A stretch of DNA of 60,746 nt from Pontibacillus marinus BH030004 = DSM 16465. GTDB lineage: Bacteria; Bacillota; Bacilli; Bacillales; BH030062. The translations under genes were made by a program, and so were the position numbers. Positions 6,827 to 15,886 of the stretch are shown piece by piece. The notes under the pieces were generated by a model that had not been told where the DNA came from, did no database searches, and saw only the letters and a program-made list of their open reading frames with translations. The DNA lies in assembly GCF_000425225.1 (NCBI RefSeq), contig NZ_AULJ01000037.1, positions 1 to 60,746 of the forward strand, given 5' to 3'. Position 1 is the stretch's first letter. Each line of letters begins with the position of its first letter.

Positions 6827-7729
6827 TTAAAGGTAACTTTGTTTTTTCTCATAATAATTTCGAATCCCGTTTCCTAATACATAGAAACCAACTACAAATA
6901 ACGTGATTGCGACTGCTCCTGAAAAAGGAATCCAGGGGCTGATAAAAATATCGTACGTTGCTTGCTTAAACAACACCGGCCACGCATGAGAGGTATTAAC
7001 CATTTTAAAAGCGGGAGCCATGGTGGGAAGAGACTCTAGTTTATGTCGAATAAACACATGAATGAGCCCTAACTGACCAATTAAAAACATAACCCGACTA
7101 ATATCTAATGTAAAATTAACAGCGACTTGTGGAAACAACTGAGGGAAAAAGTATCTCCTCAAGATCTGCATAGGAGAATTCCCTGAAACAATAGCCGTTT
7201 CAATGTAAGGCTTTTGAGAAATTTCAACGGTTTGTTTCAAGATGACATCTGCCACTCGCCCCACTTCAACCAAAGCAAGAATTAGGATCATCCATACAGC
7301 ACGATACTCTGAATAGATCAAATAAGGCATATTTATAAGAAGAAGCACAATAAAAATCACGGGCACAAAAGAAAGCACTTGATTCAAAAACTGAAGTAAG
7401 CGATTCGCTGAACGATAATAATATGAAGACAATCCTAGTGGAACCGCTACAATATACCTTATTAAGACTACTGATAAAACCACTACGAGAACCTCTTTTG
7501 TCCCTATTATAAGTCGACTCACTATGTCTCTTCCGAGGTGGTCCGAACCAAACCAATATTCACCCGATGGGGGAAAAGGAGGAATAAGCATCTCCCCATC
7601 TTCCGCTTGGAGCATACCTTTGGTTTCTAGTTCTTGATCTACAAAAGGAAGATAAGGTCCTACAAAGGCTAATAAAATGAGAAAGACTAAAAATCCGATA
7701 CCTATTTTCAATTGCCTATTACGCTTCAT
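6827..7729 (-). CDS. ABC transporter permease, OppC/DppC-like
   Basis: A 300-residue inner-membrane permease of the peptide/nickel ABC importer type. It has an N-terminal membrane segment (IGFLVFLILLAFVGPYL), then FGSDHLGRDIVSRLI, the classic OppC/DppC motif, and about five further membrane segments. The EAA-loop region around YIETAIVSGNSPMQILRRYF would contact an ATPase. I chose the ATG at 7729 (AAAGGGGTGG upstream). It overlaps the end of the partner permease gene by 11 bases. No ATPase or binding-protein gene is adjacent, so the pair is orphan in this window and its substrate is unknown. Confidence 0.82.
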   Translation of the reverse strand: MKRNRQLKIGIGFLVFLILLAFVGPYLPFVDQELETKGMLQAEDGEMLIPPFPPSGEYWFGSDHLGRDIVSRLIIGTKEVLVVVLSVVLIRYIVAVPLGLSSYYYRSANRLLQFLNQVLSFVPVIFIVLLLINMPYLIYSEYRAVWMILILALVEVGRVADVILKQTVEISQKPYIETAIVSGNSPMQILRRYFFPQLFPQVAVNFTLDISRVMFLIGQLGLIHVFIRHKLESLPTMAPAFKMVNTSHAWPVLFKQATYDIFISPWIPFSGAVAITLFVVGFYVLGNGIRNYYEKKQSYL

Positions 7730-8681
7730 CCATACCACCCCTTTGTAGCATGATTCCAGTTGCAATTTTACTCACGATTTGTGTGAGCATCACAATCGTT
7801 GTAAACACTACAATAAATTCAATAACAAGAGCAGTTTGAATCGATTGATCCGCTCCAATTGCAAAGGTACTCCTTACACTTAAAGCCTTATAAAAAGAAT
7901 AGGCAGCCCCTCTATAAGAGGTAATCAACTCTACTACAAACAAGTTCGATAGTATGTACAACATAATCGTATTTAAATGACTAATAATAGACAACCAACA
8001 ATTACTTAACATATGGCGCCAAACAATCTTCCGCTTCCCCGTCCCCTTGCTCATCGCTGTTCGAATATAGTCCTGACTCGCTTGCTGTTCTAAACTAGCA
8101 AACGTAAGCCTTGCGATATAAAAGGTTGGGTAAATTGATAGAAAAATAATACTCACAATCTTATTGGATGCCTGCTCACTTCCATAAAGACTAATATGGG
8201 GTAACCCATAAGACGACAAGGTAATAATAGCAACCTGAATAAATAAAAGCAGAAAGAAATCAGGAACAGAAAGAAAAAACACCGTTGTTGGTTTGCCTAG
8301 AGGATCGTAACGCCTTGTTTTCACATTAAAATCATAAACACCTTTTAACAAGCCTACAACTGCACTAATGATAAAACTCGGGATAATCAACCATAAACTC
8401 TTCTTCACATAACGCCAAACCTCATACTCCACCGAATGCGTGTATTTGGTTGTACCAAGACTCTTGTTTTCCCAAGCATAGGTTACGATAGAAGATATAT
8501 TATCTCCATAATCCTTCCAAGAAAATGTTGTAATACTCTCTTCATATTGTTTCACTTGATCAACTCGAGACATAGCAGGATCCACCTGAGGGTTCCCTCT
8601 TGGTAATAGTACGATAAGCAACAAAATGACTGTAACAAACAACCACATCAATATCGTTCGAATTCCTTGTAAAACCATCAC
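7719..8681 (-). CDS. ABC transporter permease, OppB/DppB-like
   Basis: A 320-residue membrane protein with the OppB layout: an N-terminal segment (ILMWLFVTVILLLIVLL), a long extracytoplasmic loop, then about five membrane segments. The coupling-loop sequence is DYIRTAMSKGTGKRKIVWRHML, matching the EAA-like motif. The start is GTG 8681 or ATG 8678, both behind AAAGGGGA. It is co-transcribed with the OppC-like gene downstream. In known systems OppB and OppC form a heterodimeric channel with OppD/F ATPases and a lipoprotein OppA, none of which is seen here. Confidence 0.82.
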   Translation of the reverse strand: MMVLQGIRTILMWLFVTVILLLIVLLPRGNPQVDPAMSRVDQVKQYEESITTFSWKDYGDNISSIVTYAWENKSLGTTKYTHSVEYEVWRYVKKSLWLIIPSFIISAVVGLLKGVYDFNVKTRRYDPLGKPTTVFFLSVPDFFLLLFIQVAIITLSSYGLPHISLYGSEQASNKIVSIIFLSIYPTFYIARLTFASLEQQASQDYIRTAMSKGTGKRKIVWRHMLSNCWLSIISHLNTIMLYILSNLFVVELITSYRGAAYSFYKALSVRSTFAIGADQSIQTALVIEFIVVFTTIVMLTQIVSKIATGIMLQRGGMDEA

Positions 8682-8853
8682 TTTGTATCCCCTTTTATTT
8701 CCATATCATAGAAATGATTGTACTACTCACGAATAAAAATTGCTACAATTCTGACATTTTATCTTTAATTTATCCCTGTCTATAAGATACAAATTAGATG
8801 AATGATAGAAGGGGGGGGCCATTCATTTTTTCTAAACAAAACTTAAATTCTAT

Positions 8854-8883
8854 ATAAAAAGGAGCCCCTATTTGGACTCCTTT
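8854..8883 (-). terminator. dbpA terminator
   Basis: On the minus strand AAAGGAG pairs with CTCCTTT across a 12-nt loop, ending in TTTTTATA. It starts five bases after the dbpA stop codon. Confidence 0.75.
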
Positions 8884-8888
8884 ACCAG

Positions 8889-10331
8889 CTATTTTCTTGC
8901 TTCATGTACTTTAAGTTTCTTTCCTTTTACAGTAGTATTTTTCATGGCTTGCAATACACGTGGACCTTTCCCATTTAATATTTCAACATACGAGAGGTTT
9001 TCTTGTATCGTAATGATTCCAATATCATCTGCAGAAACGCCTTCTATATTAGAAATCGTTCCTACAAAATCAACAGCTCTTATTTTCTTTTTCTTCCCAC
9101 CATTAAAATAAAGTTTCATAATATCTTTATTCAAATGAGCCTTTCGATCTTTTTCTATAGCAGGCTTCTGATCCAATTTCTTTTTAAAATCGTCACTCGC
9201 TTTTGCAATGGCTTCATTAGAAGGTGGAGTGACTTTAGGAATGGAGAACCCAATATAGTCTTGGATGTTTTCCAAAACCTCTCCCTCACTCGGTGTTACA
9301 AATGATATAGCTATTCCTGACTTCCCTGCACGTGCCGTCCGTCCTGTTCTATGAACGTAGCTTTCTTTTTCCAAAGGCATATCATAATTGATAACGTGTG
9401 TAATGTTCTCAACATCAATGCCTCTAGCAGCAACATCTGTCGCGACTAAATATCGAAATTTCCCCTCTTTGAAATCATCCATTACTTCAAAACGGTCTTC
9501 TTGAACCATTCCACCATGTAGTTTATCGACTGGATAATGCAGTCGATCTAATTCATCCATTAATTGATTTACATGCTCTTGCGTTCGGCAAAAGATGATA
9601 CAACGATCAGGGTTTTCTACTGTGGTTATATCCTTTAAAAGTGAAAGCTTATCTTCTTCTAGGACTTCAATATAAGAATGATCAATATTATCAGTTGTCA
9701 TTCTAGTTGCTTCTATCTCAATATGAAGGGGTTGTCTCATGTAATTCCGACTCAACGCTTCAATATCTTCTGGTAATGTTGCAGAAAACAGATAAGTCGC
9801 TCGATCTTTAGGAAGTTTTTGAATGATGGCTTCTACTTGGTCAATAAATCCCATGTTAAGCATTTCATCTGCTTCATCAATGACAAGGTAATCTAGTTTT
9901 TGAGTAGAAAGTGTTCCTTTTTCAAGGTGATCCAGCACTCTTCCAGGTGTTCCAACTACAACATGTGACTTTTGTTTCAACTCTAATTTTTGCCTTTGGA
10001 AAGGTTGCTTCCCATAGACTGCAGTTGCCTTAATCCTTTTAAATCGTCCTATATTTGTTATATCTTCTTTTATTTGTGCGGCCAGCTCACGCGTTGGGGT
10101 TAGAATTAAAGCTTGTGGTTTGTTCTCTTCCCATAACACCTTTTCACAGATTGGGATGCCAAATGAAGCCGTCTTTCCACTTCCCGTTTGTGATTTTACA
10201 ACGAGATCTTTATTCATCAAGGCTTGTGGAATAACCTGATCCTGTACTTCAGTCGGAGTATCATATGCTAAACCCGAAAGAGCCTTTAGGAGGTCTTCAC
10301 TTAATCCATAGTTTTTAAAATCTACATTCAT
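8889..10331 (-). CDS. dbpA: ATP-dependent RNA helicase DbpA/YxiN
   Basis: A 480-residue DEAD-box helicase, the size of B. subtilis YxiN. Family members act in 50S subunit assembly by binding hairpin 92 of 23S rRNA. Motifs in order: Q-motif region near residues 5-30, SQTGSGKT (Walker A), [29 protein letters not shown] (DEAD), LFSATLP, then RecA-2 with [10 protein letters not shown] and [10 protein letters not shown]. The last ~75 residues (from [21 protein letters not shown]) form the RRM-like DbpA RNA-binding domain that separates this enzyme from CshA/CshB. It is monocistronic with its own terminator. Confidence 0.95.
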   Translation of the reverse strand: MNVDFKNYGLSEDLLKALSGLAYDTPTEVQDQVIPQALMNKDLVVKSQTGSGKTASFGIPICEKVLWEENKPQALILTPTRELAAQIKEDITNIGRFKRIKATAVYGKQPFQRQKLELKQKSHVVVGTPGRVLDHLEKGTLSTQKLDYLVIDEADEMLNMGFIDQVEAIIQKLPKDRATYLFSATLPEDIEALSRNYMRQPLHIEIEATRMTTDNIDHSYIEVLEEDKLSLLKDITTVENPDRCIIFCRTQEHVNQLMDELDRLHYPVDKLHGGMVQEDRFEVMDDFKEGKFRYLVATDVAARGIDVENITHVINYDMPLEKESYVHRTGRTARAGKSGIAISFVTPSEGEVLENIQDYIGFSIPKVTPPSNEAIAKASDDFKKKLDQKPAIEKDRKAHLNKDIMKLYFNGGKKKKIRAVDFVGTISNIEGVSADDIGIITIQENLSYVEILNGKGPRVLQAMKNTTVKGKKLKVHEARK

Positions 10332-10392
10332 TTTGTAGCCTCATTTTCTATATAGTCTACTTTCTCCTAACATCATACCATCAATCGATAGT

Positions 10393-10417
10393 AAAAAAGA
10401 GCCCTATCATGGACTCT
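10393..10417 (-). terminator. Terminator of the YuiD-like gene
   Basis: On the minus strand AGAGTCC pairs with GGGCTCT (one G-T pair), followed by six T. It lies between the stop at 10444 and dbpA. Confidence 0.7.
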
Positions 10418-10443
10418 CATCACAGAATATAAGTAGCTTATCG

Positions 10444-10914
10444 TTAATCTCGATTCTCAACTTTTGAAGATAAGAAACCTAATAGCCCTCCTAATAATGC
10501 ACCACCCAGTACTTCAACGGGCTGATGCCCTAATAATTCCTTTAACTCCTTTTCACGTTCCACAAATTCAAAGCTTGGAAAATCTCCTGAGATCTCAGCC
10601 ATACTATCTTCTAAGTCATTAACAAGCTGGGCAATTTCACCGGTATGGCGTCGAATCCCTTGTGCATCGTACATAACAATCACACCAAAAACAGTAGCCA
10701 ATGCAGTTTCAGTATGACTGGCACCTTTATTCGTTGCGATATAAGTCGCAAGGGCTGACACACCAGCTGAATGCGAGCTTGGCATGCCTCCAGTAGTCAA
10801 TACCTGCTTCAGATCCCAATCCCCACTAACTCTTTTATGAGTAAGGATTTTCAACCCTTGAGCAATTCCAATAGATGCAATCGCTGTTACAATCCCCTTG
10901 TTCATTTTTTGCAT
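10444..10914 (-). CDS. YuiD family (DUF212, divergent PAP2) membrane protein
   Basis: A 156-residue protein of the YuiD/DUF212 family, a divergent branch of the PAP2 phosphatase superfamily. The family motif TGGMPSSHSAGVSALATYIA lies in the first third and corresponds to the PAP2 SGH block. The second motif is VMYDAQGIRRHTGEIAQLVN. Hydrophobic segments at the N terminus, middle (LATVFGVIVMYDA) and C terminus (LGGALLGGLLGFLSS) suggest three or four membrane helices. RBS GGAGGGTG supports the ATG. Catalysis is not established for this family. Confidence 0.85.
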   Translation of the reverse strand: MQKMNKGIVTAIASIGIAQGLKILTHKRVSGDWDLKQVLTTGGMPSSHSAGVSALATYIATNKGASHTETALATVFGVIVMYDAQGIRRHTGEIAQLVNDLEDSMAEISGDFPSFEFVEREKELKELLGHQPVEVLGGALLGGLLGFLSSKVENRD

Positions 10915-11001
10915 GAATTACACCCTCCGTTCTAAAACAAACTTCTCATTATCAATTACCCTGTTTAAAGAGTTTTATTCAGAACAGTGGGCATGCAAAC
11001 A

Positions 11002-13269
11002 TTATTCTATAGTATAAATACTAGATTGTAGTAAGAGCGCCTCAAAATCTTTTTCTGAAACTGGCCTGGAAAATTGGTAGCCCTGACCACTACTACACCC
11101 TTGTTCCACTAGCTTCTTAACCTGATATTCGTGCTCAATTCCTTCAGCCAAAACATGAAGATTTAAATTTAGTCCTAAATCGATAATTGTTTTTATCATA
11201 GATAAGTTTTTTGAATCAGTGAGATTATCTATAAAAGATTTATCAATTTTGATTACATCAATAGGGAGTTCTCTAAGCACATATAGTGATGAATAACCTG
11301 TTCCAAAGTCATCAATAGACAGTTTCACTCCAATTGACCTTAAACGATTCAATACTTCTTTTGATTCACTGACATTTTGTATAATACTCTCTGTAATTTC
11401 TAGCTCAAGATATTGTGGACTTAAGCCAGTTTCGTCTAAAGCTTTACTAACTGCATTAATAAAATCACTATGTTCGAATTGGCGTGCAGAAACATTAATT
11501 GAAATACAAAGAGGATCAAATCCTTTTTCCTGCCAATGCTTATTTTGTTTACAAGCTGTTTTTAAAACCCATTCGCCTATTGCTACAATATTACCGGTCT
11601 CTTCTGCTAATGGGATAAACTCTTGTGGTGATATAAACCCAAGTTTTGGATGCTTCCAACGTAACAATGCCTCCATACCTGTAATTTCCTTTGTGTACAA
11701 ATCAACTTTAGGTTGGTAATAAAGCTCCAGTTGATCTTTTTCAATTGCTTTACTCAACTCGCTTTCAATGTAAACCCTTCGATTTATAATTTCATGTAAT
11801 TCCGCATTATAAAATTGAAAATTGTTTTTCCCATTTTCTTTGGCAAGATACATTGCCATATCAGCACTTATAAATAAAGATTCTTGATCGCTTCCATTTT
11901 CGGGATAAACACTTATACCAATACTAGGTGTAACTGAAATTTCATATTCATTTACTAAAAAAGGATTAGTAAACTCTTTCAATACAGCCTCTGCTGTTTG
12001 CTGACAATAAAGGGCAGATGCATTGGGGAGGATTATGATATATTCATCCCCACCTAATCTGTATAAGTTATCGTAAACTTCTAATCCATCTTTTAAACGA
12101 TTTGATACCTCTTTTAATAAGCCATCTCCAGTGTAATGACCAAGGGTATCATTTACATATTTAAAGCGATCTAAGTCAATTAAAAGAAGACCTACCTTAT
12201 GATTTCTAAGTTGAGCTTCATCAATAACATTCATTAAATCTTTTCTAAATTTTGTTCGGTTTTTTAGTCCAGTTAATGGATCATGATAAGCCAAGTCTCT
12301 ATATTCGTCTGTTAGATTTTCATTTTTTTTCATAATCAAAAATTGTCTTATAATGATTAGAAGAAAGATAATACACGCACCGATACTAAGAGCATTGAAT
12401 TTCCATTGATAACTTTCTATTGCTAATAAAATAAAAAGTAATACACCTAAATAAGGCAATATTACCTTTTCTTTCTTGGAATCATCATTTAATGACCAAT
12501 TTTCCTCTGGTTTTCCACTTTCTTTTCTAAAAACTCCCGCAAGGCCAATTAACATTATTGCAATGAGCCATAATGGTTCGATCAAGCCACCTACTTTGTA
12601 TTCTCCAGTGAGGCGGAGGAAAATTAAACTTGAATCACAGATCACTTGGATGAAGAACCCACTTATAAGAATTAAAATAACCTTTCTATTATTACTAGTT
12701 TTCGATAGGTAATAGAGAGTTACTGTAACAAACAAGATGCTTAAATTTAACATTGGGTAAATTAAAATTATAGTTGAAATGGATATTGAACTATTTGTAA
12801 TAGATATAATTGGTTTTATTAAATAATAGACACTAATAGATGAAAAAATCGTCATAAAAATAAGAATATAAAAGATATAATGATTATTAGAGTGCCTCAT
12901 ACTTAACAGTTGTGTTTTATAAATTAAAGCACCTAGAAAGATGATATACTCAAGAATCCATATCCAATTGGATACCCTAGGAAATTGGGAAGATCCCCCC
13001 CATATTTGAAAACACAGCCAAATACCATTGGAAATTACGTAAAGTAATGTACCAAGACATAATAATAACCAAAAGTAACTTTCTTTCTCAGAAGTTGAAG
13101 AATACACTTTATATAACCACGTAGAACTTAATGTACCACCAACTATTGAGATAATAGATACTCCTAATAACCTAATACTAGAATTATCACTAAATGTTAT
13201 AATCCAACCATAAAATACAATGCTACTAATAATTAAGGTAAGTATTGCCAAACCTCTTGATGCTAACAT
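11002..13269 (-). CDS. Membrane GGDEF-EAL cyclic-di-GMP protein
   Basis: A 755-residue protein. The first ~310 residues are about nine hydrophobic segments forming a membrane sensory region. A GGDEF domain follows (from DPLTGLKNR; signature RLGGDEYIIIL) and then an EAL domain. The EAL catalytic set looks complete: EALLRW, NVSARQF, LELEITES, IDDFGTGYSS, VIKIDKSF, LAEGIEH and GQGYQFSRP. GGDEY keeps the metal and substrate residues, so cyclase activity cannot be excluded, although in many such tandem proteins GGDEF only regulates the phosphodiesterase. The gene is AT-rich and stands alone. The signal sensed by the membrane part is unknown. Confidence 0.92.
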   Translation of the reverse strand: MLASRGLAILTLIISSIVFYGWIITFSDNSSIRLLGVSIISIVGGTLSSTWLYKVYSSTSEKESYFWLLLCLGTLLYVISNGIWLCFQIWGGSSQFPRVSNWIWILEYIIFLGALIYKTQLLSMRHSNNHYIFYILIFMTIFSSISVYYLIKPIISITNSSISISTIILIYPMLNLSILFVTVTLYYLSKTSNNRKVILILISGFFIQVICDSSLIFLRLTGEYKVGGLIEPLWLIAIMLIGLAGVFRKESGKPEENWSLNDDSKKEKVILPYLGVLLFILLAIESYQWKFNALSIGACIIFLLIIIRQFLIMKKNENLTDEYRDLAYHDPLTGLKNRTKFRKDLMNVIDEAQLRNHKVGLLLIDLDRFKYVNDTLGHYTGDGLLKEVSNRLKDGLEVYDNLYRLGGDEYIIILPNASALYCQQTAEAVLKEFTNPFLVNEYEISVTPSIGISVYPENGSDQESLFISADMAMYLAKENGKNNFQFYNAELHEIINRRVYIESELSKAIEKDQLELYYQPKVDLYTKEITGMEALLRWKHPKLGFISPQEFIPLAEETGNIVAIGEWVLKTACKQNKHWQEKGFDPLCISINVSARQFEHSDFINAVSKALDETGLSPQYLELEITESIIQNVSESKEVLNRLRSIGVKLSIDDFGTGYSSLYVLRELPIDVIKIDKSFIDNLTDSKNLSMIKTIIDLGLNLNLHVLAEGIEHEYQVKKLVEQGCSSGQGYQFSRPVSEKDFEALLLQSSIYTIE

Positions 13270-13471
13270 AGTAATCCCTCATTATTTTTAAGTGTTTAGT
13301 ATTCTAATAGAGACTCTAAATTCTCAATTTTGAGATATAATTTATAAGATAGCCATATATGGTCCTAAATCCCTATAAAGATGTAGGTCTTATTTTATCA
13401 TATAAATAATACATATAATTGTATTTTTATTTAATTTTCAACAAAAAATAACAAAAATGCCTATTGCTCCC

Positions 13472-13521
13472 GATGCCTGTCAAATATAAAGAACTCGACA
13501 AACCCGGGGAATGATAGGCAC
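13472..13521. repeat. Hairpin repeat copy 2 (degenerate)
   Basis: ATGCCTGTCA and TGATAGGCAC form the outer arms; ACTCGACAAACCCGGGG contains the conserved inner CGACAAAC. It lies in the 270-base gap between the GGDEF-EAL gene and the DUF4363 gene, which otherwise shows only AT-rich sequence. Confidence 0.6.
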
Positions 13522-13539
13522 TTTGATTGGCACTGTAAT

Positions 13540-13905
13540 TTATCGCGCTAAATTATCCCACAGTTCATAAAAAAAGTAGATGTTCTCCATTACTGCTTGG
13601 TCATCTTTACCTTTAATCCCACCCTTTATTTGTGCAAAAACTCCACTTATTTCAAGTATAAATTCTTTCTCAACACTAAATTGAATTCGCCTAGTTACTT
13701 TTTTCCACGCTTCTTCTATGTATTTTATATGCTCTTCAGCATTTTCCCACTCTTCATTAGCCACTTCTTTTTCTATCTTCTTGACCGTTTCAACTAATCG
13801 ATCATCATGGCCATAGGATTTCTTTAATATAGAGCCACTGTTCATGATAACGATAAAAATAGCAAGTGTAAGAATAGGGATGAGATATAATAAAAATTTC
13901 TTCAT
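13540..13905 (-). CDS. DUF4363 family protein
   Basis: A 121-residue protein with an N-terminal membrane segment (KKFLLYLIPILTLAIFIVIM) followed by an extracytoplasmic, mostly helical domain rich in Lys and Glu (VKKIEKEVANEEWENAEEHIKYIE). The size and pattern match DUF4363, a family usually encoded beside DUF421 proteins, as here. I prefer the ATG at 13905 because GAGGTG is correctly spaced upstream; a GTG nine bases earlier is possible. It begins just after the stop of the DUF421 gene, so the two form an operon. Function unknown. Confidence 0.8.
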   Translation of the reverse strand: MKKFLLYLIPILTLAIFIVIMNSGSILKKSYGHDDRLVETVKKIEKEVANEEWENAEEHIKYIEEAWKKVTRRIQFSVEKEFILEISGVFAQIKGGIKGKDDQAVMENIYFFYELWDNLAR

Positions 13906-13922
13906 AACCTTCACCTCAAACT

Positions 13923-14654
13923 TTAATAAGGACCATCATAATCACTAAGGTCTGAATCTTTACCTACATGGTCTTCATATTGATCTGTGTACAATTGACC
14001 ATTGGGTAATATTAAAGCGTAAGAAACGTTTTTTACGTCATCAATACCTTTTGATTTCAATTGTTGGTATAACCAATTTTCATCTTTATGCCTTTGTTTT
14101 AAATTCTGTTCAATGATAATCCCATCTTGAATGACCTCAGTTGATAAACCATTTGGTGTACTAGGTATCCTTAAATCCTTTGGTGTTACCGGGAGATATT
14201 CAGGCTTGGGTAGGACTGTTAAATTACCATTAATCTCTAAAATGGCATATTCAACTTCTGTTATATCAAAAATTCCTCTGTCACGAAGGAGCATCATTAA
14301 TTCACTCAATTTAATGCGCATCTTCCTTAAGTTTTTCTCTAAAATTCTACCATTCTCAATAACGACAGTTGGTTCTCCATCCATAACCTTGCCTAAGTAA
14401 CGATTCTTGATCGTAATGTATTGTAAAACACCAGTCAAAAGCGCATATCCAGCTAATCCCACCCAATGAGCCCAGGCTTTTGAAGAAAGGTCTGTAGCTA
14501 AGGTGGCTGCAATCGAACCAATTGTAATTCCGTTTATATAATCAAAGAATGTTAATTGTCCTACCTCCTGTTTACCAAGTATTCTGGTGAAAATTAAAAG
14601 TGTAAAAAAGGAAATAATAACCCTTACGATAACAACTAGCGCTTCATCGATCAT
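13923..14654 (-). CDS. DUF421 (YetF-type) membrane protein
   Basis: A 243-residue protein of the DUF421 family. The N terminus has three membrane segments (VVIVRVIISFFTLLIFTRILG, then a helix with FFDYINGITIGSIAAT, then HWVGLAGYALLTGVLQYI). The soluble C-terminal domain begins at MDGEPTVVIENGRILEKNL and carries a second half-repeat around GIIIEQNLKQRHKDENWL. B. subtilis relatives such as YetF are sporulation or membrane-linked proteins without a firm biochemical role. RBS GGAGG supports ATG 14654. It is the first gene of an operon with the DUF4363 gene. Confidence 0.88.
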   Translation of the reverse strand: MIDEALVVIVRVIISFFTLLIFTRILGKQEVGQLTFFDYINGITIGSIAATLATDLSSKAWAHWVGLAGYALLTGVLQYITIKNRYLGKVMDGEPTVVIENGRILEKNLRKMRIKLSELMMLLRDRGIFDITEVEYAILEINGNLTVLPKPEYLPVTPKDLRIPSTPNGLSTEVIQDGIIIEQNLKQRHKDENWLYQQLKSKGIDDVKNVSYALILPNGQLYTDQYEDHVGKDSDLSDYDGPY

Positions 14655-14724
14655 GAACAAACCTCCTATCCATTTAGCCTTTTACTATTATTCCCAAAGT
14701 ATATGAAGATAAGTCATAATAAAG

Positions 14725-14787
14725 AGTGCCTGTCACCTCCCGGATATTGTCGAACCTTTCGACAAACCTCGGATGGTGACAGGCACT
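14725..14787. repeat. Hairpin repeat copy 3 (intact)
   Basis: The outer arms are AGTGCCTGTCACC and GGTGACAGGCACT, an exact 13-nt inverted repeat. The inner part is TCCCGGATATTGTCG ... CGACAAACCTCGGA, also largely self-complementary. It lies between the DUF421 operon and the nucleotidyltransferase gene. Confidence 0.9.
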
Positions 14788-14796
14788 GATAAAATA

Positions 14797-15486
14797 CTAT
14801 TTCTTATACCCTTTAAATAACCTTCCGCCAAAGGGTGCTAATTGATGGTCCACAAACCTGATGAGTTCATCTTTATTTTTGGATTTATGATACTCATGAA
14901 TACAATTTGTAAAACCCTTAGCGATATTTGGATCAAAGTGTTTTAAACACCGAAACATCCACTTTCCTTCACCGATCCACTCTTGATTCGCTCTAAGGAT
15001 AAATTCAGGAAGTTTTCTTGTGAGTTCACCCACACTATATGTATCTTCCATTTCTACTCTAGACCCCTCTAAGTCATAAAGCAGATCTGAAATGAAGTAT
15101 CGAAACTCATCCATTTTGCTCGAGGACAAAGGACTGGGCCCTTCTTTTAAGTTTTCTTCCCCTTGTATCTTCAAAGTACTTGCATCTTCCTCACCTTTGA
15201 TTACCACACCTTCAGAGCACATTCTACTCAATAGAGGAATTCCATACTGCTTTTCAAGGAATAATTCCAACTCAAGCGAATCGTCATTATATACAAAAGC
15301 TTCAATGGGTTTATCTAGAAATATATAAGATTTTCTAAACGTATCCTCATCTAGGATGACAATATCTAAATCTGAAGAAGGGGTATTATCTCCTCGAACA
15401 AAACTTCCGGCCAATAAAGCAGCACGACTACCAGGAAAATGAGTTCCTATAAATTCCCTTGCTATATGAAGGATCTCTTTGTTCAT
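14797..15486 (-). CDS. Nucleotidyltransferase-fold protein
   Basis: A 229-residue protein with an N-terminal polymerase-beta-type nucleotidyltransferase core: LLAGSFVRGDNTPSSDLDIV carries the G-S motif and the paired catalytic Asp residues (DLD), and a third carboxylate is likely in LELELFL. The C-terminal helical half (FRYFISDLLYDLEGSR onward) resembles the helical tail of aminoglycoside/lincosamide-type transferases and KNTase-like proteins. Substrate and physiological role cannot be inferred, and a resistance function is not supported by anything specific. ATG 15486 has AGGA eight bases upstream. Confidence 0.8.
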   Translation of the reverse strand: MNKEILHIAREFIGTHFPGSRAALLAGSFVRGDNTPSSDLDIVILDEDTFRKSYIFLDKPIEAFVYNDDSLELELFLEKQYGIPLLSRMCSEGVVIKGEEDASTLKIQGEENLKEGPSPLSSSKMDEFRYFISDLLYDLEGSRVEMEDTYSVGELTRKLPEFILRANQEWIGEGKWMFRCLKHFDPNIAKGFTNCIHEYHKSKNKDELIRFVDHQLAPFGGRLFKGYKK

Positions 15487-15558
15487 CGTAACCATCCTTT
15501 CTTTTATGGAAGCTTTAATACATCATTCTTATATGTATATTCAACTTACGTGTATCGA

Positions 15559-15577
15559 TGTGCCAGGCACTTTTTTT
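15559..15577. repeat. Minimal hairpin-repeat remnant
   Basis: TGTGCCAGGCACTTTTTTT keeps only the GTGCC/GGCAC tips of the hairpin-repeat family plus a T run. It may be a deletion product of a full copy or a chance palindrome. Confidence 0.4.
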
Positions 15578-15632
15578 AAGCGGATAAATGTTCTAAACTA
15601 ATATATATGAATGATCTAAAGGAGAGTACTAT

Positions 15633-15806
15633 ATGAATAAGGAAGAAGTTAATCAAAAGATTGCAGAATTAAAAATGGAATATTTGAGGTTACAAGATGA
15701 TATGGAACGATTAGAGTCATTTGGTCGATCCGTTGATAAACAAGAGCAAAAGTTGCTAGAAATTGAAAATGAGTTACAGTATTATAACAACTTACAAGAT
15801 CAGTAA
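15633..15806 (+). CDS. Small coiled-coil protein, SE1832-like
   Basis: A 57-residue ORF with a strong RBS (AAAGGAGAG, nine bases before the ATG). The product begins MNKEEVNQKIAELKMEYLRL and continues as one predicted amphipathic, coiled-coil-forming helix rich in Glu, Gln and Leu (LESFGRSVDKQEQKLLEIEN). Length and pattern match the SE1832 family of small Firmicute proteins, whose function is unknown. It stands alone on the plus strand between two hairpin repeats; the copy at 15818 may act as its terminator, since the arms are followed by TTTTC. Confidence 0.8.
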   Translation: MNKEEVNQKIAELKMEYLRLQDDMERLESFGRSVDKQEQKLLEIENELQYYNNLQDQ

Positions 15807-15817
15807 AGCTACTTTAA

Positions 15818-15882
15818 AGTGCCTGTCACCACCCGAGTTTTGTCGAATAGTGTACGACAAATTTCGGGTGGTGACAGGCACT
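15818..15882. repeat. Hairpin repeat copy 4 (intact)
   Basis: AGTGCCTGTCACCACCCGA is exactly complementary to the outer 3' arm ending GGTGACAGGCACT, and CGAGTTTTGTCG ... CGACAAATTTCG continues the pairing, so almost the whole 65 nt folds on itself. T-rich sequence follows on the plus strand. Confidence 0.9.
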
Positions 15883-15886
15883 TTTC

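Noticed and set aside
8811-8819. Run of G as a phase-variation tract
   Set aside because: It is intergenic, not in a coding frame or a recognisable promoter spacer; nothing shows a switching role.
14797-15486. Aminoglycoside resistance gene
   Set aside because: Only the generic nucleotidyltransferase core is visible; there is no specific match to a resistance enzyme.
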